From Calamus simplicifolius (Eukaryota > Streptophyta > Magnoliopsida > Arecales > Arecaceae), in NCBI GenBank assembly GCA_900491605.1, contig UESW01003830.1:1287782-1351781 (forward strand): a stretch of 64,000 bases of DNA, given 5' to 3'. The first letter of the stretch is position 1; each line of letters begins with the position of its first letter. Positions 1 through 11,046 of this stretch are shown piece by piece. A program made the translations under genes and the position numbers. The notes beneath the pieces were generated by a model. That model worked only from the letters and a program-made list of their open reading frames with translations, did no database searches and was not told where the DNA came from.

Positions 1-960
1 TTCTCTCTTTCTTTCTTTTTCTTTCTTTTCTTTCTGGCTGAACCCACGTTTTTTCCCTTTTCTCTAGTGACTTGGGGACCAAGTCATGGAAAACTTAAGG
101 GTTAAGGCATGCCAAATTCTCCTTTTGCCCTCAAACACTCTTAACACGCTTTTTGAAAAACACGTGGCTTACTTATAACCATGATATTTTACCCTTAGAT
201 TTTCTTTCCCAAGTTGCCCTTAACACAATTAGCAATTGACATCGGAGCCTTTTCCCATTTTGCCCCTGATATAGCATTTTTTTTAATCAATTTATAGCCC
301 AGATTATCATTTTTCACTTAAATTGATACTTTTATATATCATTTTCAAGAAAAGACTTTACCAGCTTGAAGAGCTCGATTTTAGAAATCCAACGGTTCAA
401 ACGGCATTCAAATCGGACTTGAAACGGAATAAATATGAAATTCTCAAGATTTAACTCAGAAAAACCTGCCGTCTTGGAGTCGGCTCCAGCAGAAATAGGT
501 GTCGTCTCCAGAAATATAGGTGTCGACTCCAGAAATATAGGTGTCGACTCCAAAAAAGTAGGTATCGACTCCAACACTGCAGCAGAAATATTAACCTTCT
601 GTTTTCTCTGCAGGTGTCGACTCCACCTCTGCAGGTGTCGACTCCAAAGCATGCCGAAAGTTTAAAACCGTGCCAGAGTCGACTCCACTCCAAATAGTGT
701 CGACTCCAAACACTAAAAACATCATTTTAGGATAAAACTCAAACTAAACTTAATTTTTCTTGTGATTTAAACCCATTAAAACTTAAGTCTCTCAATTTCT
801 TAAATCAAATTCATTAACATTCAGAATATACACATTTACTCCCAAAATTTCTTCTCTTTATATTTATTAAAAGGCCAACACACCCACATTTCACTGAAAC
901 TCTCTAACTTTCATTTCAAATGAAAAATGCCATAAATTACAAGGTTTTCAGAATGTTACA
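1..960 (-). repeat. 3' LTR of the Del-like element (partial)
   Basis: This block matches about 7575-8406 plus 10979-11046 of the other LTR. In element orientation it starts TGTAACATTC directly after the PPT. It runs off the left edge, so only about 960 of an expected 2.5 kb are visible. The two LTRs differ by many substitutions and by an indel of about 40 bases (near 345-390, absent around 7920), so the insertion is not recent. It contains several copies of a GTCGACTCC motif (about 484-715). Confidence 0.9.
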
Positions 961-975
961 ATTCTCCCCCTCTTA
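961..975 (-). other. Polypurine tract of the Del-like element
   Basis: Read on the minus strand this is TAAGAGGGGGAGAAT and abuts the LTR start TGTAACA, the usual place for the plus-strand primer of an LTR retrotransposon. Confidence 0.88.
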
Positions 976-999
976 AGAAATTTCGTCCTCGAAATTTAG

Positions 1000-2105
1000 C
1001 TAGATATATTTTCAAATAGATGGGGGTACTTCAATCTCATCTCATCCTCTCGCTTCCATATAGCCTCCTCTTTTTGATGATTTAACCATTGCACCTTAAC
1101 TAATGGAATTCTTTTACTACGGAGCTGCTTAATCTCCCTACTCAAGATCTTCACTGGTTCTGTTGCAAATGATAAATCTCCCTGTAACTTATAGTCTCAG
1201 ACTGAATCACATGAGAGGAATCCGGCACATACCTCCTAAGCATTGATACATGAAATACATTATGAATTTGAGATAACTCTAGAAGTAAAGCCAATCTATA
1301 AGCTAGTGTCCTAACTCTTTCCAGAATTTCATAGGGTCCAATATACCTGGGACTCAACTTGCCTTTCTTTCCAAATCTCATAATACCTCGCCAAGGAGAT
1401 ACCTTCAGAAAGACTCTATCTCCAACCTCAAACTTTACCTCTCTATGCTTTTTATCTGCATAGCTCTTTTGTCTATCCTGGGCTGCCTTTAATTTAGCTC
1501 TTATAATTTTAACTTGATCTGCTGTAAGCTGCACTAACTCAGGGCCTAACAGCCTTCTCTCTCCCTCATCATCCCAACACACTGGAGTTCTACATTTTCT
1601 CCCATACAAGGCCTAATATGGTGCCATATCAATGCTAGAATGGTAGCTGTTATTGTAAGCAAACTCTATTAAAGGTAGATGATCATCCCAGCTACCAGAA
1701 AATTCCATGACACAAGCCTCAGCATATCCTCCAGTGTCTGGATGGTTCTCTCTGACTGACCATCGATTTGGGGATGAAATGCTGTACTGAACCTCAATTT
1801 AGTCCCCAAAGCTTTCTGTAATTCTGCCCAAAATTGAGATGTGAACCTTGGATCTCTATCTGATACTATCGATACTGGCATACCATGCCTACTCACAATT
1901 TCATGCACATATAATTCTGCTAATCTATCCAAGGTAAAGACAATCTTAATAGGCAGAAAATGAGCAGACTTAGTCAATCTATCAACTATCACCCATATAG
2001 CATCATTGCCCCTTTTGGTCTTTGGGAGTCATACAACGAAATCCATAGTTATATGCTCCCATTTCTACTCTGGCACAAACAGAGGCTGAAGCTTTCCAGC
2101 GGACA
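1000..2105 (-). pseudogene. Ty3 integrase and pol C-terminus (broken)
   Basis: Translation on the minus strand gives an integrase core with IVSDRDPRFTS (second catalytic Asp) and TAFHPQIDGQSERT (catalytic Glu region) at about 1700-1990. After a break come the C-terminal VFHVSMLRRYVPD motif and LVKVQW/EEA-type chromodomain-like sequence (about 1030-1600). The enzyme would insert element cDNA into nuclear DNA. Stops and frameshifts near 1150, 1610-1670 and 2000-2100 separate the pieces. The family call is secure; function is lost. Confidence 0.85.
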
Positions 2106-3689
2106 CTAATGTTCAGCCTTAATCTGCTGACACACCAAACACTTAGATACATACTCAGCTATCTCCTTTTTTATACCATTCCACCAGTAATTCTGTTTGA
2201 TAGTTCTATACATCTTAGTACTACCTGGATGCATTGAATAAGCTGAGCTATGTGCTTCCCTTAAAATCTGATCTTTCACTGATTCCACAGCTGGTACACA
2301 AACTCTGCCCTTGAATAATAACACTCCATCACCTCTAACAGAAAACTCTGACTGAAACCCACTCTGAATTAAATATCTAGCTTTAAGCAACTGTATATCT
2401 AGCAACTGAGCTTCTCTTATTTCTTCTAGCATTTGGGGTCTCACTCTGAAAGTAGCCAACAAGGCTCCTGATTCTTCTACAGCTAGCTCTGCATCTAATC
2501 TCCTTAACTCAATCATCAAGGGTAGCTGTACGGTTCTGATAGAAGCCAATGTGGCCATAGACTTTCGACTCAAGGCATCGGCCACAACATTAGCTTTCCC
2601 TGGGTGATACTCAATAGTGCAATCATAGTCTTTAATCAATTCAATCCATCTTCTCTGCCTTAAATTCAATTCCTTCTGGGTCAGAATATATTTCAAGCTC
2701 TTATGATCAGTAAATATCTGGCATCTTCTTCCATATAAGTAGTGCCTCCAAACCTTCAATGGAAATATAACAGCAGCTAACTCCAAATCATGGGTGGGGT
2801 AATTCTTTTCATGGGATCTCAACTGTCTAGATATATAAGCCACCACTTTCCCATTCTGCATTAAAACACATCCCAAACCCTTCAATGAGGCATCACTATA
2901 GATCACATAATCACTGGCACTATCAGGGAGTATTAGGATTGGGGCTGAGGTTAATCTCTTTTTCAATTCATCCATACTCTTCTGGCATTCATTAGACCAA
3001 TCAAACTTGATATTCTTTCTAAGCAGCTTAGTCATAGGAGAAGCCAAAATCAAGAAATTTTCTATAAATCTTCTATAATATCCTGCTAGTCCCAAGAAAC
3101 TCCTGACCTCAGTCTGATTGGTAGGTCATACCCAATTCACTATAGCTTCAATCTTTTGAGGATCTACCATAATACCTTTGGCTGAAACTACATATCCCAA
3201 GAACTTTACCTCATCCAGCCAAAATTCATTTTTACTAAACTTTGCATATAATTGCTTTTCTCTTAATATCTGCAAAACTGTCCTCAGATGCTGTTCATGC
3301 TCTTCACTACTTCTAGAATAAATCAAGATGTCATCAATGAATACTATCACAAATTTATCTAGATACTCCTGAAATACTTGATTCATCAGACCCATAAAAG
3401 CAGCTGGAGCATTTGTCAAGCCAAATGGCATCACCAAGAACTCATAATGACCATATCTGGTCCTGAAAGCAGTTTTAGATATATCCTCATTCTTTATTCT
3501 CAATTGATGATACCCAGATCTCAGATCAATCTTTGAAAACACTACTGCCCCCTGCAGCTGATCAAACAAATCATCGATCCTTGGCAATGGATAATTGTTT
3601 CTAATGGTCACATTGTTCAACTGTCTATAGTCTATACACAACCTCAAGGTACCATCCTTTTCTTCACAAACAACACTGGTGCACCCCAT
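2106..3689 (-). pseudogene. Ty3 reverse transcriptase and RNase H (broken)
   Basis: The 5' part (3126-3689) carries the RT palm: LCIDYRQLN, FSKIDLRSGYHQ, the VMPFGLTNAPA block and the catalytic FIDD box in place of the more common YVDD/FVDD. The second part (2106-3095) begins at the RT connection (GLAGYYRRFI), then RNase H (IYSDAS, DLELAAV, FTDHKSLKY) and the integrase HHCC zinc finger ending CLVCQQIKAEH. A stop around 3100-3125 splits the frame. These domains make cDNA from element RNA and remove the RNA strand. Confidence 0.9.
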
Positions 3690-4717
3690 GGCGATATACT
3701 GGGTCTATTAAACCCTTTATCCAATAATTCTTGTAACTGACTTTTCAATTCTTTCAATTCAACTGGAGCCATTCTATAAGGTGCCCTGGCTATTGGTCTG
3801 ATATCTGGAGCTAGATCTATACTAAAATCAAATCCTCTGTCAGGAGGTAACCCTGGCAGCTCCTCCGGAAATACATCTGAAAAATCCCTTACCACAGGGA
3901 TATTCATCAGCTCTAAACCATTGCCCTCTAGGCTCACTGCACAAGCTAAATAGGCTTCACATCTCTTTGCTAGAATTCTATTGGCTGACAGAGCTGAAAT
4001 CACTCCTGAGGGTAACCCCCTCCTATCACCAACAAAACAGACCTCTCTATCATCAGAAGTTTGTAACATCACTTCCTTCCTTAAGCAATCTACTCTGGCC
4101 TTATGCACAGATAGCCAATCCATCCCCAAAATGGCATCAAACTCTTTCAACCTCAAAGGAATCAAATTTGCTGCTAATTTCTGACCCTCCACAGAAATGT
4201 CACAGCCTCTATACACTTGGTCTGCTATAAAAGGCCTCTCTAAGGGCATAGATACTACCAACTGACTACCCAACTGGCCCACATCTCTAACTAGATGCTT
4301 AGCAAACTCACATGAGATAAATGAATGCGTAGATCCAGAATCAATTAAAATATAAGCATCATGATTATCGATGGGTAGCATACCTGTCACTACATCAGGA
4401 TCAATCTGAGCCTCCTGCCTGGTCATGGCAAACATTCTGGCCTCGGCTCTCGGAATAATGGATGACCCTCCTGGCTGATTAACATTAGGCCCCACCTGAC
4501 TGGCTGAAGCCACAACACTACCATCACCCCTCCTACCAGACTGTCCCCTTAGCATTACTGGCCCCTGAGGAAGCCCACCAGCCTGCTGCCCTCTCCTAGG
4601 GCAATCTCTTTTCAGGTGACCTACATCACCACAAATAACATCCCTTATTGCCCCTCTTACATTCTCCCAAATGAAGCTTTCCACATACATTACATGGAGG
4701 TATATTTCTCCCTCCAC
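3690..4717 (-). pseudogene. Ty3 gag zinc knuckle, protease and RT N-terminus
   Basis: A near-continuous minus frame holds a degraded CCHC zinc knuckle (CGDVGHLKRDCPRRG) and then the aspartic protease with LIDSGSTHSFIS (catalytic Asp-Ser/Thr-Gly) and the GMDWL motif. It ends with the linker into RT (FPEELPGLPPDR, RMAPVELKELKSQL). The protease would process the Gag-Pol polyprotein inside the particle. The frame shifts into the RT segment at about 3640-3690. Confidence 0.88.
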
Positions 4718-4738
4718 CAGAAGGACGACCCTGCTCCC

Positions 4739-5721
4739 CTACATCACCAGACACCCTGCTGGTGGCAACCTGAGGCACACCCCCATAAGGCTTTCTTTGA
4801 ACTGGGCTAGATGCTCACACAGATACTGATCTTCTGCCCACATCACCAGGGGCTCTAAACCCAAAATAAAACTGTCCAGTCCTCTAGGGTTTCTTAAATG
4901 GCTGAGTCCCTCCCGGAGCAGAAGAATAACTAGGAGCACTTCTTTTCATTCTATCCTGCCTCCTACTCATATATTCTTTTTCAATCTCCTCAGCTTTGAG
5001 TGCTCCCTGCACCAACTCAGAGTAACTATTATAGGTTTGCATACAGGTCTTGGCTTTAATAGGGAGATTCAATCCATCGTGGAATAGTCGACATCTCTCC
5101 CTCATCAGTCACCAAGGCCCTAGCAAACTAAGATAACTCAACAAAAGTGGCTTCATAATCTGCCACAGACATCCTCCCCTGGGTTAGACTAAGGAAATCC
5201 CTCCTCTTCTGATCCCTATAAATCTCAGAATAATATTGCTGATGAAATTATCTTCTAAAATTTTCCCATGTCAACTCCACTCCCTGGGGCTGCCTGCCCT
5301 GAATAGATCTCCACCAACTCTGGGCTCTATCCTCCAGTAAAAAGGTGGCAATACTCAGCCTCTGCTCCTCAGAGCATCCCATCACATCAAATACTCTCTC
5401 GATCCTCTGCAGCCATGCCCCGGCCTGAATAGGATCAGTAGTTCCCTGGAACTCCAGAGCCCTCAACTTCCTGGCTCTTTCCACATTCCTCACAACCTCC
5501 ATATTTTTAGATGGAAGGCTAGAACTAGCACCCACATCTGCTACCACAGCCTGAGTAATCATGCCTACCAGCTCTGGCATACTAGGTCCCTGACTCTGTA
5601 CTCGAGATGGGTCTACTGGCACAGGGGTAATAGACTGTGAAGAAGACTCTGGCATTTGCTCTGAAGACGCCCTCACTCTAGCCTCATTAGATACTGGCTC
5701 GGTGGAATCACTAGAAGCCAT
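4739..5721 (-). pseudogene. Ty3 gag (capsid) remnant
   Basis: Starts at ATG 5721 (MASSDSTEPV...). The 5248-5721 piece encodes the Ser/Pro-rich leader and the capsid core with GAWLQRIERVFDV and AQSWWRS, typical of plant Ty3 Gag (retrotrans_gag family). Stops at about 5247 and 5106 and a further frame change at 4880-4940 separate it from a C-terminal piece with LNLPIKAK and EEIEKEY. Gag forms the particle that packages element RNA. The start is well supported because it is the first ATG after the PBS. Confidence 0.82.
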
Positions 5722-5942
5722 TCTATCAATTTAACTTCTTCTAACTGACCTTCTGAGTCTACTTTGACCTATGCTTCTATCCTTGCCTGAAGATTGCTCT
5801 GTCTCTCTAGATGCCTTTGTAGTAATCGTCCTACAAGACATTATTCATTACATCAGTTTCATCATTCAATAGCTATAATCATAATCATTCAATCATCCTA
5901 GACTCATACTCATACTATTTCCCTAGGACCTAATAACCTAGG

Positions 5943-5954
5943 GCTCTGATACCA
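5943..5954 (-). other. Primer binding site, tRNA-iMet type
   Basis: On the minus strand the sequence is TGGTATCAGAGC, the standard initiator-methionine tRNA complement used by many plant LTR elements. Five bases separate it from the LTR edge at 5960. Confidence 0.93.
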
Positions 5955-8414
5955 AAACTTGTCAGCTCCCCCTCCTCTCTGGGGCCACCGACAGCACACC
6001 TGCACACTTGTAGTAATCGGATAGAGTTTTACTAGTCTTTATGTAGCGCTCCATAAAGAGCTAGAGAACCCCAACTAATTATCATAAGTGGCAGACACAC
6101 GAAAACACATCTTGTTAAAAACTTTTCATTTTCATCTCAATTATATACACAAATCACTCAATCAACACTAAGCATCAACCTGCTCAGATAATATTTTTCA
6201 ATCGTATGCTGATACTATTTAGCTTGTACAACTCAAAGTATATTTTTAACATGATATCAGATAAAATAAAATGTAGCTTATTCTTCAAATAACATATCAG
6301 TATTGAAATACTCTACAATAACTTTTCACTGAAAGATAACCCATTAAGATAAAAATCAATGCATTACAATATGAAGATATGCATTCTTTATCTACAACCC
6401 AGACTCCCATCGGAATCTGCTTGCCCACTGGCATCTCAAGTAAACTCTCCCTCTCGGGATAACTATTTGGCCCACTGGCCCTTTTTATATCACATATGCT
6501 TTAAATCTCATGATGCTGGGCTGTGTGTGTAATGCCTCTGAGGTACCACCCTACAGTCGCCCTCCTATAGGTGTACTCTCATCGGGTGCGTGACTAGCAA
6601 CAGGATCCCCGCACAAATAGCACCCCTTACCCATGCGGTTCACCTGGCAAAGTGCTTTGTTCCTTAACCCTGGAACCTCGGGTTTTCTCTCTGCCCCCAC
6701 GGGCTATATATAGTAATCAGCTCCACTGAGCTATGATTCATGCCCCACGGGCTGCTCACAACCAGCCCCATTGGCCTGGTTAAGCGTGCACTCACCCCTG
6801 ATTCTGGGGTTCATCGTACGATCTATTCGCAAGAAGGTGTCGGCTCGATAGTAGTGTGCAATGCTCATGCTACAGTACAGTCTAAAGGGTGATCAGCCCC
6901 ATAGCTGCCTGAAGCTTAGTATGATACATACATCATTTGTAAAGCTTTATCATGCAAATATGTCATGTATACATTAAAAATCCCCTCATCGAAACTCATG
7001 CTCATGTGTTTATGCTCGAAACTCATGCTCGAAACTCATGCTTATTTCTTTATGCTTAAAACTCATGATCAAAACTCATTTATCAGAATATCATATACTA
7101 GGTTCTCATTTCTTATATTTAAAACATACATAATACTCTGCTAAACATAACATACCATAACTAGGTATTAATCTCATTATACTAGCTCAAATTAACTTCT
7201 CATTGCTAGATGAGAAACCCACTCACCTTAGTAGGTTACTCCTCGACTGGTACTCAACTCTGGTATTCCGGCTCCCTGGAATAACCCTCTTGACCTGCGT
7301 CAACATACAGATACGATAGCTATTAGGATTATCTCCACACGAGGTTTTCCCACGAACCATGCATGCATACATGATCTATCCTCTAATATCTCATTATTTT
7401 CTTCCACCCTTTCTCTACTCAAGATTACTTCTACTATTACCTCAAAATATAATAATCTAAGAAAATCTAAAGTCATGCAAGATCTAGGGAATCTATAGCT
7501 TACCCGGAGTCGAGCACAAACCCCAAGCTTCCCTTTCCCTTTCTCTTTCTTCCTCCTTCTTCCTCTTCCTCTCTTTCCTCTCTTTTCTCTCTTTCTTTCT
7601 TTCTTTCTTTTCTCTGGCTGAACCCACGTTTTTTCCCTTTTCTCTAGTGACTTGGGGACCAAGTCATGAAAAACTTAATGGTTAGGGCATGCCAAATTCC
7701 CCTTTTGCCCTCAAACACTCTTAACATACGCTTTTTAAAAAATACGTGGCTTACTTATAACCATGATATTTTACCCTTAGATTTTCTTTCCCAAGTTGCC
7801 CTTAACACAATTAGCAATTGACATCGGAGCCTTTTCCCATTTGCCCCTGATATAGCATTTTTTAAATTGATTTATAGCCTAGATTATCATTTTTCACTTA
7901 AATTGATACTTTATATAACATTTCCAACGGTTCAAACGACATCGAAATCGGACTTGAAACGGAATAAATATGAAATTCTCAAGATTTAACTCAGAAAAAC
8001 CTGCCATCTTGGAGTCGGCTCCAGCAGAAATAGGTGTCAGCTCCAGAAATATAGGTGTCGACTCCAGAAAAGTAGGTGTCGACTCCAACACTACAGCAGA
8101 AATGTTAACCTTCTGTTTTCTCTGCAGGTGTCGACTCCACCTCTGCAGGTGTCGACTCCAAAGCGTGCCGAAAGTTTAAAACTGTGCCAGAGTCGACTCC
8201 ACTCCAAATAGTGTCAACTCCAAACACTAAAAACATCATTTTAGGATAAAACTCAAACTAAACTTGATTTTTCTTGTGATTTAAACCCATTAAAACTTAA
8301 GTCTCTCAATTTCTTAAATCAAGCTCATTAACATTCAGAAATATACTCATTACTCTCAAAATTTTTTCTCTTTATATTTATCAAAAGGCCAACACACCCA
8401 TATTTCACTGAAAC

Positions 8415-8735
8415 TAGAGGTGGGCACTGGGCCGTGCCGCCCATGGCACGGCACGGCCCAGGCCCTGATGGGCCATGCCAGGCACGGCCCGGCACTGCTA
8501 CAGTACCGGGCCGTGCCGGCACGGCCCAGTTTACCGGGCCGTGCCGGGCTCAGAAAATTTTTTCTGTTGGCCCAGCACGGCACGGCCCATGACGGGCCTG
8601 GGCCGGCCCGTCGTGCCGTGCCGGCACGGCTCAGGTGGGCCTGAGCCGTGCCGGCCCAGGTGGGCCATGCCAGGCACGGCCCAGGTGGGCCTGGGTCGTG
8701 CCAGGCACGGCCCACCTTCGGCCTGGCCCATGAAC
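8415..8735. repeat. Left subterminal palindromic repeats of the hAT
   Basis: Dense copies of GGCACGGCCC and its complement GGGCCGTGCC on both strands, many joined into short perfect palindromes. hAT transposases commonly bind repeated subterminal motifs, so these are candidate binding sites. The long open frames seen here on several strands are a composition effect. Confidence 0.8.
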
Positions 8736-8954
8736 AGCTCAAATAAAAAAATTTATAAAAAATATATATTTTTGATAAATTAAAAAATTATTAGGAATAA
8801 AGAAATTTTATTAATATAAAGCCACCATAATGGTGGGGGGTTTGGCACAGACCCCTACCAGTTTATTAATTTAAAATTAAAATGGTACAGAAAGGAGGGG
8901 GGCTAGGCCTGACCTCTAGAACATAATACAATAAGTAAGAAGAAAAAAATAGAA

Positions 8955-10505
8955 AGATCGCAACCATCGGATCATCGCCGATCGGATGGATCGCAACCGT
9001 TGGATCGATCATCGCCGATCGGGATCATGGCTTGGATCGATCGCAACTGTCGGATCGTCTTCGATGGGATAGATTGCAACCGTTGGATTGATCATCCCCG
9101 ATCGGGATCATGGCTTGAATCGATCGCAACCGTCGGATCGTCTCCGATCGGATCGATCGCAACGGTTCGATCGATCATCACCAATCGGGATCATGGCTTG
9201 GATTGATCGCAACCGTCGGATCGATCATCGCCGATCGGGATCATGGCTTGGATCGATCACAACCGTCGAATTGATCATCGCCGATCGGGATCATGGCTTG
9301 GATCGATCGAAGACGTCAGATCGTCTCCGATCGGATTGATCACAATGGTCCGATCGATCATCGCTGATCAGGATCATAGCTTGGATCGATCGCAATCGTC
9401 GGATCGTCTCCGATTGGATAGATCGCAACCGTTCGATCGATAATAGCAGATCAGGATCATGGCATGGATCGATCGCAACCGTCTGATCGTCTCTGATCAG
9501 TGATCAGATCGATCATCACCGATCGGGATCATGGCTTGGATCAATCGCAACCGTCGGATCGTCGCCGATCGAATGGATCGCAACCGTCGGATCGATCATC
9601 GCCGATCAGGATCATGGCATGGATCGATCGCAACCGTCGGATCGTCTCCAATCGGATCGATCGCAACCGTCGGATCGATCATCCTTGATTGGGATCATGG
9701 CTTGGTCGATCGCAGACATCGGATCATCTCCGATCAGATGGATCGCAATAGTCCGATCGATCATTGTCGATCGGGATCATGGCTTGGATCGGTCGCAACC
9801 ATCGGATCGTCTCCGATCGGATGGATCGCAACTGTTGGATTGATCATCACTGATCGAGATCATGGCTTGGATCGATCGCAACCGTCGGATCATCTTCGAT
9901 CGGATTGATCACAACCGTCGGATTGATCATCGCCGACCGGAATCATGGCTTGGATCGATCTAGACGTCGAATCATCTTCGATCGGATGGATCGCAACCGT
10001 CAGATTGATCATCGCCGATCGGGATCATGGCTTGGATCGATCGCAGACGTCGGATCATCTCCGATCAGATGGATCGCAACCGTCGGATTGATCATCGCCG
10101 ATCATGATCATGGCTTGGATCGATCACAGACATCGGATCGTCTCCGATCGGATTGATCGCAACAGTCCGATCGATCATTGTCGATCAGGATCATGGCTTG
10201 TATCGATCGTAACCATCAGATCGTCTCCAATCGAATGGATCGCAACTGTTGGATTGATCATCGCCGATCGGGATCATGGCTTGGATCGATCGCAACCGTC
10301 GGATCGTCTCCAATTGGATGGATTGCAACCATCGGATCGATCATCCCCGATCGGGATCATGGCTTGGATCAATCGCAACCATCGGATCGTCTCCGATCGG
10401 ATTGATCGCAATGATCTAATCGATCATCGTCGATCGGGATCATGGCTTGGATCGATCGCAATCGTCGGATCCATCATCGCCGATCAGGATCATGGCTTCG
10501 ATCAG
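8955..10505. repeat. 83-bp tandem array inside the hAT, about 19 units
   Basis: The marker GGGATCATGGCTTGG recurs at about 9021, 9104, 9187, 9237, 9287, 9370, 9453, 9525, 9608 and 9691, continuing to 10491. Spacing is 83 bases with a few 50-base units lacking an internal 33-base part. Each unit holds two related halves (GATCGCAACCGTCGGATC twice), so the array likely grew from a shorter GATC-rich repeat. It has no start or stop pattern that would suggest coding. Confidence 0.9.
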
Positions 10506-10529
10506 CTGGCTGGTGCCTAGGTGCACATT

Positions 10530-10978
10530 GTGCTCCTAGCACCAGCCGTGCCATGGCACGGCCCTTGGCACGGCCTATAAATGGCCCAGCAAGGCCGTTC
10601 TGGCACGGCCCAGCAGGGCCGTTGCTGGGCCGTGCCAAAACGGCCCTTCTGGGCCGTGCCATGGCACAGCCCAGCAACGGCCCTGATGGGCCGTGCCATG
10701 GCACGGCCCACAAAATGGCCCAGAAGGGCCGTTTTGGCACGGCCCAGCAACGGCCCTGCTGGGCCGTGCCAGGCACGGCCCGTGATGGGCCGTGCCAGGC
10801 ACGGCCCGTGGCCCATTTCTTGATGGGTCACGGGCCGTGCCGAATTTGATTTTTTTTAATGGGCCGTGCCTGGCACGACCCATTTGTTAATGGGCCGTGC
10901 CAGGCACGGCACGGTAATTTTTCTAGCACGACGGGCCTGGGCCGTGCCTGGCACGGCACGGCCCAGTGCCCATGCCTA
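10530..10978. repeat. Right subterminal palindromic repeats of the hAT
   Basis: Mirror of the left subterminal block: GGGCCGTGCC and GGCACGGCCC alternate, including perfect palindromes such as GGGCCGTGCCATGGCACGGC (about 10689). The final 24 bases form the inverted terminal repeat. Confidence 0.82.
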
Positions 10979-11046
10979 ACTGAAACTCTCTGACTTTCAT
11001 TTCAAATGAAAAATGCCATAAATTACAAGGTTTTCAGGATGTTACA

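Larger units (their letters stand above)
8415..10978 (+). mobile_element. Non-autonomous hAT-type element carrying a satellite array
   Basis: The ends are inverted repeats: left TAGAGGTGGGCACTGGGCCG, and the right end read backwards TAGGCATGGGCACTGGGCCG. They are flanked by a perfect 8-bp duplication ACTGAAAC (8407-8414 and 10979-10986), and the flanks rejoin to match the uninterrupted LTR at 893-960. An 8-bp duplication and TAG(R)G-type ends are hAT hallmarks. No transposase or BED finger is encoded. Inside are GC-rich palindromic subterminal blocks, an AT-rich stretch (8735-8950) and the 83-bp array. Orientation is arbitrary. Confidence 0.9.
1..11046 (-). mobile_element. Ty3/gypsy LTR retrotransposon, Del/Tekay-like, decayed
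   Basis: On the minus strand the order is 5' LTR (5960-11046, enlarged by a nested hAT), PBS, gag, protease, RT, RNase H, integrase, PPT and 3' LTR (cut by the window start). The end of pol carries the plant Del-type FRGR-like tail just before the PPT, and the domain order PR-RT-RH-INT is that of Ty3 elements. All coding parts are split by stops or frameshifts, so the copy cannot encode its own proteins. The target-site duplication cannot be tested because the left end lies outside the window. Confidence 0.93.
5960..11046 (-). repeat. 5' LTR of the Del-like element, interrupted by a hAT
   Basis: Plus-strand edges are TGTCAGCTCC at 5960 and GATGTTACA ending at 11046, so in element orientation it runs TGTAACAT...TGACA. 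Removing the nested element and one target copy leaves about 2.5 kb. The part 7575-8406 matches 1-895 and 10979-11046 matches 893-960, which proves both LTR identity and the nested insertion. A pyrimidine-rich TTTC run sits at about 7555-7610. Positions 5960-7250 hold no gene. Confidence 0.9.

Noticed and set aside
9000..10520. Overlapping open frames of 60-138 residues (repeated MAWIDRNRR / SDRLRSD)
   Set aside because: They are read-throughs of the 83-bp satellite, shift frame between units and occur in several frames at once.
8356..10883. Ala/Gly/Pro/Arg-rich open frames on both strands of the GC-rich blocks
   Set aside because: Produced by GGGCCGTGCC palindromes in hAT ends; all frames and strands look alike.
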